NCBI GenBank assembly: GCA_014529385.2
Contig: CM043949.1
Span: forward strand, 109,243,977-109,303,976
DNA length: 60,000 nucleotides
Reading direction: 5' to 3'
Source: Adiantum capillus-veneris
Taxonomy: Eukaryota; Streptophyta; Polypodiopsida; Polypodiales; Pteridaceae
The notes under the pieces were generated by a model. That model made no database searches. It had not been told where the DNA came from and worked only from the letters and a program-made list of their open reading frames with translations. Position numbers and translations under genes: made by a program. The stretch's first letter is position 1. Each line of letters opens with the position of its first letter. Below, piece by piece: positions 1-12,280 of this stretch.

Positions 1-2441
1 CAAACAATTTATGGCTATGGCTGAAAATGTCTCGAAATGTACTATGGGCACCCTTCGTTGCGATCGAGGGGGGGGGAGTATATGTCTCATGAATTTAATG
101 CATTTCTAGCTAGTCGTGGGATAAAACACCAATGTACAGTGCCTTATACACCTCAGCAAAATGGTGTTGCTGAGAGGAAAAACAGGTCACTTACGGAAAT
201 GGCACGATGTATGGTCAAAAGTCAAGCTTTGTCTCATTCTTTTTGGCTTGAGGCCATCATGTGTGCCACTTATGTACTAAATAGGTGTCCTACGAAAGCT
301 TTGCAGTCTATTACTCCATATCAAGCATGGCATGATAGAAAACCTTCTATTGAGCACATGTGTGTTTTTGGTTGTTTGGCATATGCTTTGGTGCCACAAA
401 CGCAGTGCAGAAAATTGGACGATAAGGCTATCAAATGTATTTTTGTTGGTTATACTGTTGAAAGCAAAGGTTACAAGTTGTATCATCCGCATACAAAACG
501 TATTCTGGTTTCACAGGATGTAGTGTTTGTGGAAGATTCTGTTCAACCCTTGCTGTCATGTACTAGAGATAATGTAAGCTCACAGGACATTTATGACACT
601 TTGTTGCCTCTTTTCAGTGGTGGGAATACGAATGTAAGTTCCAATGAGGCAAATGTACAACCTATGGGGGTTTCTGAAAATGTTACAGATAAGCCTATTA
701 CTGAATATGCAGATGTACATGATGTACTTGATGAGGAAAGGGCTGAGAATGAGCACACTAGAGGTATGCCAAAATGGCTAGTGCACACTTTGCGTGACAA
801 TAAATTGGATGCACCTTTGTCTAGTCGTACTCATTCAGGCTCTTGCCATGCATCTTATGCATGAGATTGTTATGCTTTGGCTGTGTCTAGCTTACATGAT
901 AATGAGGAGCCTCTGTCTTTTGATGAAGCACATAATTCGAAAAATTGGATGGCTGCCATGCTATCAGAATATGATGCACTTATAGAAAATGACACATGGA
1001 CTTTATGAGATTTGCCTCCTGGCAAAAAGGCCATTGGTACGAAGTGGGTTTACAAGTTGAAACGCAAGCCGGATGGTGAGATCAATTGCCATAAGGCTCG
1101 ACTTGTTGCAAACGATTATGCACAGCAAAAAGGCATAGATTATGAAGAGACCTTTTCTCCCACTTGTCGTATGACTACTATGCGTTTTCTATGTGCATTG
1201 GCAGCTCATTTTGGTTGGGATGTACATCAATCAGACATTGTTACTGCTTTCTTGAATCGTGACATATTTGAGAAAGTTTATGTAGCGCAGCCTCACGGTT
1301 TTGTCAAGAAAGGACAAGAGGACAAAGTGTGCAAATGTAAAGTCTTTGTATGGGTTGAAGCAATCTCCTCGTGCTTGGTATGAGAAAGCTGACACTCATT
1401 TGGTTAAACAAGGCTTTCGTAACAGTCCAACAGAAAGCACATTGTAATGTAAAGCGTGAGGGTGATGTACTTCTCATTGTGGTTCTTTATGTAGATGATT
1501 TGCTGATCACTGGACCAAATGAGAGACATATTTTTGAATTTAAGGCTGATTTAATGCTACTTTCAAGATGAAAGATTTGGGGATGTTGCATCATTACTTG
1601 GGTATGCAGTTTAAGCAGTGTGATGGTGGTACTTCCTTGTGTCAGAAAAGTTACATAGAGACATTGCTATGTAAGTTTGGACTTGAGGATTGCAAACCTA
1701 TTGCCACTCCCAGGAAACAGGTTTAAATTGAGTCTTCGTGATGCTGGTGATCCTGCTGATGTCACTCTTTACCAAACTGCTGTTGGATGCCTCATTTATG
1801 TATGCAACACGAGACCAGATATTCAGTTTACAGTCTCACAGGTTAGAAGATTTATGCATAGCCCAGGGTCTAAGCATTGGCAGGCTGTCAAGAGGATTTT
1901 TCGCTACCTTAGTGGCACTTTACATCTTGGCTTGTTTTATCCCGAGGGGGGATCATTGCCGCCAGACTTACATGCTTTTTCGGACTCAGATTGGGATGGT
2001 TGTTTTGACACACGAGTGTCCACAAGTGGTTTTTGTTTCATGCTTGGCAGTTCATGTATATCCTGGTTGAGCAAGAAGAAACCTATTGTGGCCACTTTGA
2101 GTTGTGAGGCTAAGTATATGGCAATCGTCACAGCTACGGTTGAGTGTGTATGGCTCAGACGCCTTATGACTTATTTGGGTGTTGGACAGGACACTGCCAA
2201 CACTATCTACACTGACAGTCAGAGCGCATTGGTAGTTGTGAGGAACCCAACTTTTCATGTTCGCACAAAGCACATTGAGGTGCTTTACCACTATGTCAAG
2301 GAGAGGCTCTCAGTAGGAGAGATCAACTTGGCTTATGTGCCAACACAGGACAACCTTGCAGATCTTTTCACAAAGCCATTGTCTCGTGAGAAGCTCGAAG
2401 CTTTCCGCAAAGCTTTGGGCTTACTCCCCTTTGTGGACTGA
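1..2441 (+). pseudogene. Copia-A pol polyprotein remnant (integrase, RT, RNase H)
   Basis: The polyprotein would integrate and reverse transcribe the element inside virus-like particles. Visible parts are the integrase end (QNGVAERKNRS near 160-190), the RT region 1030-1570 with VYKLKRKPDG, HQSDIVTAFLN and the LYVDDLL active site, and RNase H at about 1960-2440 with the ADLFTKPLSREKL end. It is broken: TGA at 862-864, TGA at about 1006-1008, and frame changes near 1340, 1445, 1555 and 1710. The intact-looking stretch 1677-2441 is RNase H only. It cannot make a single product. Confidence 0.9.
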
Positions 2442-2516
2442 TCATGTCCTCAGGGCATGGCACTTCCCTTTACTCATGTGCCAGCTCTCGTTCACCGCAT
2501 CACTCCAGGGGGGATT

Positions 2517-2743
2517 TGTTACCATATACATGTGGTAGTGATGTGTGTGAACACACTAGGACCACCAGGACATTTTTCCCCTCTTTAGGAGGTTTTCCCC
2601 CCCGTGCATTGAAAATACGCCCATCACTCTAGGGCTATCTATCTTTCCATTGCACACCAAGTAACACGCTCTCTATTGTGTGCCTTGAGCTTCCTTCGTC
2701 TTCTCCAAGCTGTGTGTGTTTCTCTGCAACCCTAATTCCAACA
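2517..2743 (+). repeat. 3' LTR of copia-A copy 1
   Basis: This 227-bp LTR starts TGTTACC and ends CCAACA (TG...CA). It is preceded by the purine tract AGGGGGGAT used for plus-strand priming. It matches the LTRs at 21034-21260, 26017-26243 and 56305-56531. Confidence 0.93.
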
Positions 2744-4413
2744 AATATCTGCCACATCTACCATCACCTAGATTGGCTTGGAGCATCCTCTTTTCTGTCC
2801 ACACCGATTTGTGCAGAATTAACCATAAAAGCACGGACTTTTTGGGTTTGATAGCCTTGGACCAAATTTGTAAACTTGAATTCCCATTGTTTCCTATAGA
2901 GGGAGATCTTCCACCTCTTGTTAAGAGTGAGGTAGAGAGGGGGGTTCAGATCGGGAACTTCGCACAAGGGGTTGGTTAACTTGAATCCACCCTCCTACAC
3001 ATAGACCTTGAGATTCATAGGCTGAGTAGAGTGGAGAGTCCATTTCACATCATTGGGGAAGATATCCATCCTTGACTTTAGGGGAGTTAACTCCCAAGGG
3101 CTCATTCGATACCGTAAGGAAAGGTCAAGATCAGTCAGCCAATCCGGTTAGCATGATCCCACAATTGGTGCCAACACGATAGACCTCTATTGTGTAAGGC
3201 GAGAGCTCTCCTAAGATGTTGGGTGGGGAGAGTCGATAGTTGAAGGGAGGGCCACCAGATGGAGTCCCCAGGGGGGAGGGATAAGAAGTGTTTAGAGAGG
3301 ACATTGGGCATGAGAGCTCCTCTATGTCGATTCCAAGCTTGCCAAACAGACCTTAAGAGATCCGATCCTGATGTCGAAACTGATTGTTTGCCAAAAAAGA
3401 TACATTGAAGGGGGAGGTTGGACCATCCTTGTTCTCAAAAGAGCTTGAACTTTTTTAGATTTCTGAAAAACAACACTGCCCACTCCTTTTTAGATGAATG
3501 TAGACCGTTTAGAATGAGCTTGACTGGCATCTTGTCCGCTGCAGTCTTTAGATTATGAATACCTAGACCTCCCTTGCCTTTAGATAGGGTACATATTTCC
3601 CATGACACCTTTGTTGTTCTAGCAGTAAAGGGGTCGCCAGCCCAAAGAAAATTCCTGCAGATTTTTGCTATCCTGTCCAGGTGTGTATCAGCCGGTCTCC
3701 AGCACTCAAAGAAGAAGAGCACATACGCATTCAAGAAGAAGTTGATCACCAGCACACGACCGGCCAAGGAGTGTTGAAACCCTATCCACCTGTTGAGTTT
3801 GGTACGAAAAAGGTCACAAACCCAATCCCATCTGCCTTTACGGGAGACCCCAAATCCCATAGGAATACCCAGCAATCTGAAAATCTGGCCTTCCCAAATA
3901 ATTTTACAGCCAGTATTGACAAGCCACTCTGGAAGGGGTGAGTGCAAAAATACTCCTGTTTTGGTGTGGTTCACTTTAGACCCGGAGGCTAGACAGAAAA
4001 GATCCATTACCACCCAAAATTCTCGAATAGAAGGCTCATGATTAGCTAGAATAGCATTTGTATCATCAGCGAATTGGGAGAGACATTGATAAGACTCAGA
4101 GTTAGGGAGGGAAATCCCTTTGATAAGCTCTCTTCTCATTCTATCCTTGACCAGGCAGTTAAGACTATCAGCAGCAACTACGAACAAGAGGGGAGCAATA
4201 GGGCAACCTTGACGAGCAGAACGAGAAAGGTCAAAAGCCTCAGACAACTGACCATTGAGAGCCACTCTGGCTCTAGCATTTCCAAACAAAGTTTTGACAT
4301 AGAGTATGAGACAAGGTCCAAATCCCATAGGCTCCAAGCTCTGTAAGATAAAGAACCATTCCAAACGATCATAAGCCTTGCCTTTAAGGAGGGCAAGAAC
4401 GGCAGGAGGAGAA
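2744..4413 (-). pseudogene. LINE (non-LTR) reverse transcriptase fragment with zf-RVT region
   Basis: On the minus strand the sequence enters the RT domain at about 4413 (KAYDRLEW), passes RQGCPIAPLLF and the catalytic FADDT box at about 4055-4090, and continues through WRPADTHLDRI and the post-RT motif GGLGIHNLK near 3560. Read in shifting frames it goes on to VWQAWNRHRGALMP (about 3350-3310) and a zf-RVT-like stretch (IKPKKSVLLWLILHKSVWTE, about 2850-2790). The 5' part with endonuclease is absent. The 3' end is cut by the copia-A LTR at 2743. Several stops and frame shifts exist below 3435, so this is a dead copy. Confidence 0.9.
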
Positions 4414-5249
4414 GGCGCCTACGCCATAGCTTTGCTTAAGCTAAGCTCTGCGTTTCTCTCGACATCTCTCTCTCTCTCACTCTTCTTCTTCTTCAATTTA
4501 GAGCTTTTCTATTAAGACCTCGTGTTCTTTAGTACTGAGGGACGATAGCCATTAACGCTACGTGCAGCATCATCCTCTAGCCTCATTTCAGAAAAAGCTC
4601 TTAGACCAACGAAGTGAATATTTACCTTCCGCGTGAATCCGTTATAATGCACAACTTGGATGCAGCTTGCAAGCAATGACAAGAGGCATGTGCTCTGCCA
4701 ATCAAGTACTGCGTCTCACCCTGTCCCTCATATGCAACGGCGCTCCACAGGCACGTGGCTGTTTGGTCGTCACGGGGATCATGGCCGGTTTCTCGGCTGG
4801 ACTTGCTCTACAGCTTTTAGCCTTCTACAACTCTAGACAGGTGGACGACCTGCTACAGCAGGTAGACCGGTATGGTTATCATCTTTCTCTAGATGATCTG
4901 GGTCTAGCCTCTAGGCTCTCATCAGTACCTCCGCTGCCATTGCCGAAAAGCTTGCAACTCCTGCATCGAGTCTGCAGACTTTAAGGAGGGAGGTGGCAGA
5001 ATCTCACTCTCTCTCTCTGTTCTTTGCTTTGACAGTTCAAGACGCGTCACGCAAGTGTAGCCATCGCCCATGTTTGTGAGAGCTTGCAGATAGCTTGTGC
5101 GTTCATAGAGTATATACCGCCCATTGATAGATAATTACATTCGCGTAGATATTGCTGGTGCTCGTTTTGAAGAGAGAGAGAGAGAGTGGTAGTGTGTGTG
5201 TGAACCTTCTTCCAGAGCTTGATACCTGCGTCCAGCTCCTCCGATCAAC
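4414..5249 (+). promoter_or_regulatory. Upstream region of the UDP-apiose/xylose synthase gene
   Basis: No recognisable gene. The stretch holds CT-rich tracts at about 4462-4500 and 5005-5020, a GA run at 5171-5188 and a short GT run at 5191-5202 just before the start codon. TATATA at 5110-5115 could be a TATA box, which would give a 5' leader of roughly 110 bases containing the GA and GT runs. An open frame at 4667-4984 (105 codons) matches nothing I recognise. The promoter assignment rests on position only. Confidence 0.4.
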
Positions 5250-8200
5250 ATGGCTGGTGCTGTAAGAGTCGATCTTGATGGGTTCCCGGTGCAGACGCTC
5301 ACCATTTGCATGATTGGCGGGGGAGGTTTCATCGGATCGCACCTCTGTGAGAAGCTCATGTCGGAGACGGAGCACACAGTACTCGCCATTGATGTTTACA
5401 GTGACAAAATTCAACATCTCTTGGAGCCAGGGCATCCATGGAATAGTCGCATTGAGTTCCACAGGATCAACATCAAGAATGATCCCCGTCTCGAAGGCCT
5501 CATCAAGCTTTCTGATCTGGTATTGTTCAGAGATGCCTCTGTTGCTATATTTGATGGAGCCAATGAGCATTGGACAGACACTGATAGATGCTCACATGTG
5601 CATGTACATACACACGTTTCCACTTATTCATTCACCCTCATGTGCCTGTAAACATCACATTGGCATACTCACTCTTGCTTATGCACAATGCATGCTCGAC
5701 AAGAAGTCGCTGTTTGTGAAGTGTATGCACCTGCCACTCTTACACACACAATTTTGGAGAAGGTTGGTGGTCCATCTCTACATAGCTTGGCCTCACTGTC
5801 TTATCAGCTTCTGGGATGAGTGCCGATTGCACATGCTTTAGGTCGTGAATTTTATATTGACTAAATTGTACACTTGAGCCAGGGCTGAAATGTGATGTCA
5901 CTACTCATTTTCTCACTGCGTGTGTTTATGAAGGTGATCAATCTTGCAGCGATTTGCACTCCTGCTGATTACAACACAAGGCCCCTTGACACCATTTACA
6001 GCAACTTCACTGATGCCCTCCCAGTGGTATTTATTTGAAAAGAATGCGATGGAACTTCTTTGATTGTGGTAATAGTGGCTTCTCATTGTCTTTGTGTGTG
6101 CATCCAGGTAAGGTACTGCTCTGACAATGGAAAGCGGTTGATCCACTTTTCCACTTGTGAAGTGTATGGCAAGACCGTCGGCAGCTTTCTTCCAAAAGAC
6201 CATCCTCTACGACAGGTGCTGAACATTTATTGAGGCTATGTTATAGTTCCTTAACTTTAACGAAAATGTATTGCCATTGCTCTTGTTTGTAGGTTGAAAA
6301 CATTTACTTTTCAATGGCTGAATGCCAAATCTTATATGACTACCTTAGTCTGCAAATGTGGCTTCTTGGATGATCTCTTACTGTTATCCTGGCTTTTACG
6401 TTATGTAACTATTCTAAACCATGTAGAAGATCACCCATTTCCTGCGGATTTGCACTGAGTAGCATATGTTAACTGGTTTGTTGATTCTTTTTTTTGCCGA
6501 GTTTCCTGACAGTTCTGGTTGTGACATTTGAATTTTGCTCACAATTGGGCACTAGTAAATAGTGATGTCATTGGAATGTTGTGAGTGATTTGATAGCGGT
6601 TTATGATCTACCTGATGATCGTATGGTAATGGTTCATTGCTTGATTTCCTTCTCTTTCTTCCTCTGTGGACTGGTTACACTTTCGTCCATGTCTTTAGAA
6701 ACTCTATCAATCGATCCAAATAGTGGAAATGGGCACGACAAACATACTTGTATTAGTTGTGCAATATTATGGGAAGGTTTTGGAAAGGAAGTTTGGCAAA
6801 GCCGCACAGTTGTGAGTGACCAAGAATTGGGCATAACTTGTGTCTTTGGACGAAGAAGGTGAAAGGTGACTTAATGGATTTATATGCAGTGATACTGTAA
6901 AAAGGAAAATTTTTCAGTCTAATGTGTACACAGATGAGGCAAGGAGGGCTTGTTTGACTAGTACTCTCCAATGCATTGGAGTTTTATGTGTTTGATCCAA
7001 CAATGTAGGATTAGACTTTGGTAAGTGACCATAGAATTACATGTAGGTTTTATTTCAGATGGAATTTTAGTGTAGGTCTTCTTGAAAAGACAACAGCAGT
7101 TCATGGGATATATTATGGTGTTTTGGGCTGGGGAATCGCCTGTATCATTGGACTAATTAGAATCTTTGGAAACATAGTGACATGGGATGTGCCCCAAACA
7201 GCTGGGAAGAGGAATGGGAGATGTGGCTTACTTAAGAGGGGAAGCTTGTTTCCACAAGAAGGGTTTGAAACAAGGGGATGTGGCTGGGACAAGGGGCATA
7301 GGAGGACAGTGGGGACGGGAAGCCCAACAATGGGTGTCCCATGTTACCATGTTTTGGTGTCTTGTTTCCATTTGACCCCGAGTTGTAGAATGATGGATCG
7401 ATAAAGCAATAGAAGGATAAAGAAAAACTGTTAATCTGTTATGCAGGATCCTGCTTTCTATGTTCTCAAAGAAGACGAATCTCCTTGCATCTTTGGCTCT
7501 ATTGAGAAGCAGCGGTGGTCGTATGCTTGTGCCAAGCAGCTAATTGAGAGAGTTATCTATGGTGAGTGCTCAATGGAGGTTCTTGATTTATAGCACTAAA
7601 TGGGAGTAATGCTTATCATGCGTTTTGGTATGTACTGCAGCCGAGGGTGCTGAAAATGGTTTGGAGTTTACAATAGTGAGGCCCTTCAATTGGATAGGTC
7701 CAAGGATGGATTTCATACCTGGTGTTGATGGGCCGAGTGAAGGTGTGCCCCGAGTATTAGCTTGCTTCAGCAACGTGAGCGACTATAAGTTCTCGTTTAT
7801 TGGAGTGGTTTGAGATGTGTAATGTCTTGTTGTTTGTCAAGATTGATTAGCCTGTTTTGTTCTATGCTTCAGAATCTGCTCAGGGGTGAACCGCTCAAGC
7901 TTGTAGACGGTGGCGTCTCACAACGAACGTTTGTATACATTAAGGATGCGATTGACGCAGTGATGCTCATGATTGTAAGCAGAGAGTCGTGGTGTTTGAA
8001 AATCACTAATGTTATATTATGATAGTTTGCTCAGATGCTCATGTAGGGTTGCGTCAAGTGCAGGAAAACCCAAATAGAGCTAATGGACATATTTTTAATG
8101 TTGGAAATCCCAACAATGAAGTGACGGTTCGAGAGCTTGCCGAATTGATGAGTGAGGTAATGCCAACTTTCTATTAATTGTGTCTCGGTCTGTCACCTTC

Positions 8201-9446
8201 AACCCATTTATTGCCCATGTGCTTGCCTTGCCTAGGTTTATTGTCAAGTAAGTGGCAAACCCATGCCAGAGGTTCCCACTATCGATGTGAGCTCCAAAGA
8301 GTTCTATGGAGAGGGTTATGACGACAGTGACAAGAGGATCCCTGACATGACAATTATCAAGAAGCAGCTAGGTGAGTTGTTGAGACAGGCTTGATCATGT
8401 GTGCATGCGTTGGTGTGTGTGTGTGTGGAAGCATACATGGATGCCTTCTACACCCATTATTGGTCAATGGTGCCATTGACATTGGTGGGGAGGTTGTAGT
8501 AGTGTAAGTGTCCCTATTAAAAGACAGGTCCCTGCTTAGGGAATGTCCCCCTTAAGATGCAGCGGTTGCAACGCAAGTATGTTGCAAAAAAATGTTGTGA
8601 TGTTGTCTCATTCGTCTGGAGCAGCGTTCAAAGTCACATTGGCACCCATGCCTCAAATCTTTTGTTACATGCAAAATCTAAGAACTCCTGCATGTTTTCA
8701 TGGCAAGTCGTCATTTGCGACAGAGATTTTTGCTGCAGATTGCCCTGCTTGAGCACTTCCTTTTGCACCCCTGCTTGCTGGAGAGGTCCAAGATTCCTCT
8801 AAATAGGGGATTTTTACCTAGTCAGTTTTAGGCACATTGGTGGGGAGGTTGTAGTAGTGAGTCCTCTGCACCATGAGCTGGTTGTTATATGATCTTGTTG
8901 TTAGTTTTGTGACTCTACAACTTGCGAGTTCTGATGCAGATGTCTATATTGATGTATGCTCTTGTGTGTGCATGGGTGTGGTGCATGCGTGTTCGTGGGA
9001 ACGCAAACCATCCCCCAGTATGACACCCCCTATACTAGGCATTGATGATAGCTCGTATTTCACTTTCCTTTGAAAGTGAATTCCAATATGTATATATTGA
9101 TGCCTGTGCTTGTCCCTCGGTTTCAGCTGAGTGGCTGGCCCATTCACTCTGCATATTGGGTTAAGAAGGAATTACTGACGTTGAGCAATGAATGTAGGAT
9201 ATTGGGGGAAGTCAATTTAGTACTCTTTTATCTCAAGAATTTGATGTGAATATGCATTTGATGGGTATGGGCAAATCTGCATGCAATACTTTGGATTTGT
9301 TATGGAATTTCACCCATCTTGATTATGCAGGATGGGAACCTCAGACATCATTGCCGGACTTGCTACACACGACGCTGACGTATCAGCATCGAACATATGC
9401 AAATGCTGTGAAACAGGCGATGGCCAAGTCCACTGCGAGTCATTAG
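5250..9446 (+). CDS. AXS: UDP-D-apiose/UDP-D-xylose synthase, nine exons
   Basis: Cytosolic short-chain dehydrogenase/reductase-type enzyme that converts UDP-glucuronate with NAD+ into UDP-apiose and UDP-xylose, precursors of rhamnogalacturonan II and other apiose-bearing glycans. Exons: 5250-5519, 5934-6026, 6108-6215, 7447-7561, 7641-7774, 7873-7974, 8064-8156, 8236-8371, 9331-9446. All junctions are GT-AG and phases agree, giving about 388 residues; I recall the Arabidopsis enzymes as about 389. Visible features are the N-terminal Rossmann motif IGGGGFIGSHLCEKL (residues about 22-36), AAICTPADYNTRPLDTIYSNF, FSTCEVYGKT, the catalytic YxxxK in WSYACAKQLIER, VRPFNWIGPRMDFIPG, QRTFVYIKDAIDAV, FNVGNPNNEVTVRELA and LTYQHRTYANAVK near the C-terminus. 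The start matches the family N-terminus (VRVDLDG near residue 6). No disabling change is seen. Confidence 0.97.
6216..7446 (+). other. AXS intron 3 (1231 bp)
   Basis: Non-coding intron between the LRQ and DPAFYVLKEDE coding blocks. It has GT at 6216 and ends ATGCAG at 7446. Open frames inside (6581-6862, 7018-7404) have no recognisable domain. No mobile element ends were seen. Confidence 0.85.
8372..9330 (+). other. AXS intron 8 (959 bp) with a direct repeat
   Basis: GT at 8372, acceptor TTATGCAG ending at 9330. The intron contains two copies of a motif ACATTGGTGGGGAGGTTGTA (about 8478 and 8832), roughly 350 bp apart, and GT-rich tracts near 8413 and 8965. No coding signal. Confidence 0.8.
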
Positions 9447-11240
9447 ACATCCTAGGGGATGATCACAGTGAGCAGGTAGTGGAGTGGGCATGTTATCTAG
9501 TTTTGGCGGCTTGACCACAATTTTGGGGGGCTTGATCACAGTAACCACCCTTATTTATATTCTTTTTTGGAGTCATGATCCTGTTGAGGTAATGACAGAA
9601 GCCAGCAACTGGAGGGCTCTTATCAAATTTGATTTTTTGAATAAGTCTTATATGTATTCACATTGTGAAGAATTTTTGTATACTGGATGTACACAACCAG
9701 TGCATTATGCACAAGCAGGTGTATTTTGAGAGCTAACCACCTAGAGTTCACAGCCATTGCATAATCTTTTTGGGGAAGAAATGGTGGTTCTGATGGCCCT
9801 TGAGAAGAGCAATGGCCTTCTGGACTGCTCAGAAAGGTCTTAGAGAAAAAAGGATTAAGGAGTGCATGTGCATTCATAGGAGCTTGATCCCATGATGTGA
9901 AGTATCGACTGAAACTGTCTTTAATACTTTTATTTTGTCAAAGTTCTTTCATTTAAGGACCTCATCGAGGTCCATTTCATTAAATCGTTTTATTACTTAT
10001 CATGCTTATTATACCTATTTTTTCTTATGAAATCATTAAAACATTCTTTTGTTATAGTTTGTCGAATGGGCCCTTTTATCATTTTTTTTTGAACCGTTTT
10101 TTTCCGATTTATTTTGTTTTTAAAATGTTACTGTAAGCCTTTCACTTTGTTGTTTAAGTGGGGCCTTTGTAACATATAAAGCTTTTCTGAATGTGTGCAT
10201 AAAGCATTTCTAACTCAGTATATTTAATTTAAAAGTTACTTCTAATGCCAAACAAAGTTGTCATTTAGAAAGGGTTTCCATGAGTGCGGGAAGGTGGGAA
10301 CGTGCATCACGCGCACCTATCAATGTTTGCAAAAAAAAGGACCTTCAATATGTTTTTGTATGGGATTGGTACATTGTGAAATGGCTAAACTCACTAAAAG
10401 GTTGGCTAAATTTTAGCTCTTTTTTTTGGGAGGAGGTGAGGAACTCAAATACAAACTACTGAGTGATCCAAGAACATCACTTGGAGGTCGCGAGTTGTAG
10501 GAAACAATCTATATGTGAGAAGCTAGTGTTCTATAGAGAGGGACTACCTACTTTTAGTGGGATGCTTACCATTGTAGATAGGGAGTTATAACCTTGGGGA
10601 GAGTCCTAGGTATGAGGAATTAAAGGGGTGCTACATCATGCCTATGGGAGAGTCCTAGGTATGAGGATTAAGTAGGCAAATCAACTTCTCACCATTATTA
10701 ACATGCCCGGCTTTTGTGATGCCAAGGGAGGAGTTAAGGTGTTCATGGATTTGAGATTGGTGCATGGGAGATTTAATATGGTGGAGGTTAGAAATGACGA
10801 GACGGGCTTAACTAGCTTATTGGTAGGTTCAAAGCAGACAAAATGGAAGGTTCTCTTTGAGAAAAAATCACTGAACAACTTATGGATTGTTGGTCCTTGC
10901 GGTAGCTCACTTGTCTAAACTTACACAAGCCTCTAATATATTAACCCATCCTCCCATTTAGACAAATGCTACTTCTTGTACCAAGTAGATTGGCTTTGAC
11001 CTTCAGTGGAACTGAGTATAGAAACCACCTAGAATGTGTCGGATCATTTCCCCCTTAAGTTAAACATTGGAAGGGGCTAAAGAAGAAGATTGCTATCTTG
11101 AAAAGAAGAGGAAAAAACTTGTTTTGGGTGAGCATCTCTTCAAAGATCCACGTTGCACACGGAAGGAGGACACGAGAGCGGCGGACCCTCAAGCCTAGTC
11201 CACCCTAGGACATAATATCCAAATGGCAATAAAAAGAAAA
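9447..11240. other. Intergenic AT-rich DNA downstream of AXS
   Basis: No gene recognised. A 23-bp direct repeat (GGGAGAGTCCTAGGTATGAG core) occurs at about 10598 and 10645. Open frames at 9484-9729 and 10703-10918 show no known domain. Confidence 0.5.
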
Positions 11241-11247
11241 GAGTCTA

Positions 11248-11370
11248 TGTAAGAGATTGTGGACAACAACACGCTCATAACCACCCAACCACATTATATA
11301 TAGGCTCGTGGCCCTCAGGCTCGTAGCTATATATATACCCTTGTACTGTATTTGTGTCTTGGCCCTACCC
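11248..11370 (+). repeat. Dispersed promoter-like repeat, copy 1
   Basis: About 110 bp (ACAACACGCTCATAACCAC ... TAGCTATATATATACCC ... GTGTCTTGGCCCTA) that recurs with changes at 15305-15405. Both copies contain TATA-like boxes and run in the same direction. They may be pieces of LTRs, but no paired ends were found. Confidence 0.6.
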
Positions 11371-12118
11371 TTGGCTTTACATTACTCTCCTCTTGGAGGG
11401 GCGTTTTTGTCTTCGGAAACAAAAGTGGCAATATCTTTTAGAAAACACTTATATTTTTCACAGTAGCTCCTCACATGGGTCTAGTTGTCCATATGACCAA
11501 TACACGATTCAGTATGAGGTTCAAGAAAAACATTTTGATTCTCTACATTGTTGTCCCTTTGCAAACATTTATGTAAACATCTTATATCCAAAGTAATGTA
11601 TAGAGTCTATTTATAGCTCACTTGAGTATTTTAAATGAGTTACCGCAACTAACAGGTGAATAAATGAATGACCAAATTTTCGACTTTCTTAAGGTGCTGG
11701 AATGTGTAAATTTACCTCTTCTCAACTTTATATGAAAGTGAATTGCGAACGTATTTCATCAACATCGATGAAGTCCTTCACTTGTTATCATTCTTTATCA
11801 GCAAGCAACCCCACCATAACTCGTGATTGAGGTTAAAAACTGACATAAATATGGAGGGACTAAACCTAGTCGCAACATGCTTTGCATCATGAAAAACGAA
11901 GTCCAAACTAGAGGTAATATTTCCAATTGGATTGCGCCTTGCTAATGTACGCTCTTAGCACATTCTCTACCAGTAGGTTAACACTTGCAAGATCCCCATC
12001 TGTCTCTAGATGAGTGGTAGTATTGATATTGAGTTGTTTTTCCCCAACCGTTTAATGACAGTCCTCCAGAAATAACTAGTAAATGTGGGTTACAATTAAT
12101 CCCAATATTGCTGAGTAA
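11371..12118. other. Intergenic, nothing recognised
   Basis: AT-rich sequence with stops in all frames and no domain I recognise. An 80-codon frame at 11354-11596 looks like chance. Confidence 0.45.
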
Positions 12119-12280
12119 TCTATACTATTATAAAAGGGGGAGGGATTTCGACCCCCCTCACAACACGTGGCAGCACCTCCTTCAACGTGTAGTGTTCCCT
12201 GCGGCTCCGGCCACACACACACACACGCACACACACACAAAGGTGGTTGAAGGCCGTTGTTCGTACTAGCCTATAGAATC
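12119..12280 (+). mobile_element. Possible Helitron 5' end, copy 1
   Basis: Starts TCTATACTATTATAAAAGGG directly after an A, the pattern of plant Helitron 5' termini (TC with insertion between A and T). It continues GGGAGGGA and later GGTGGTTGAAGGCCGTTGT. A similar start and internal block occur at 50313-50440. No hairpin plus CTRR 3' end was identified, so the right boundary is arbitrary. A short CA run (12212-12239) is included. Confidence 0.4.

Larger units (their letters stand above)
1..2743 (+). mobile_element. Ty1/copia retrotransposon, family A, copy 1 (5' part outside window)
   Basis: Right part of a copia element: integrase core, reverse transcriptase and RNase H in copia order, then a purine-rich tract and a 227-bp LTR. 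The left part and 5' LTR lie outside the window. Its coding sequence closely matches the copies at 21034-26243 and 56305-60000. The 3' LTR ends directly against LINE sequence at 2744, so this element inserted into the LINE. AATAT at 2744-2748 would be the target duplication, but the other copy is out of view. Confidence 0.93.

Noticed and set aside
4667-4984. 105-codon open frame upstream of AXS
   Set aside because: No domain, no clear splice partner and no conservation evidence.
10703-10918. 71-codon frame in intergenic DNA
   Set aside because: No recognisable domain and a similar frame on the other strand.
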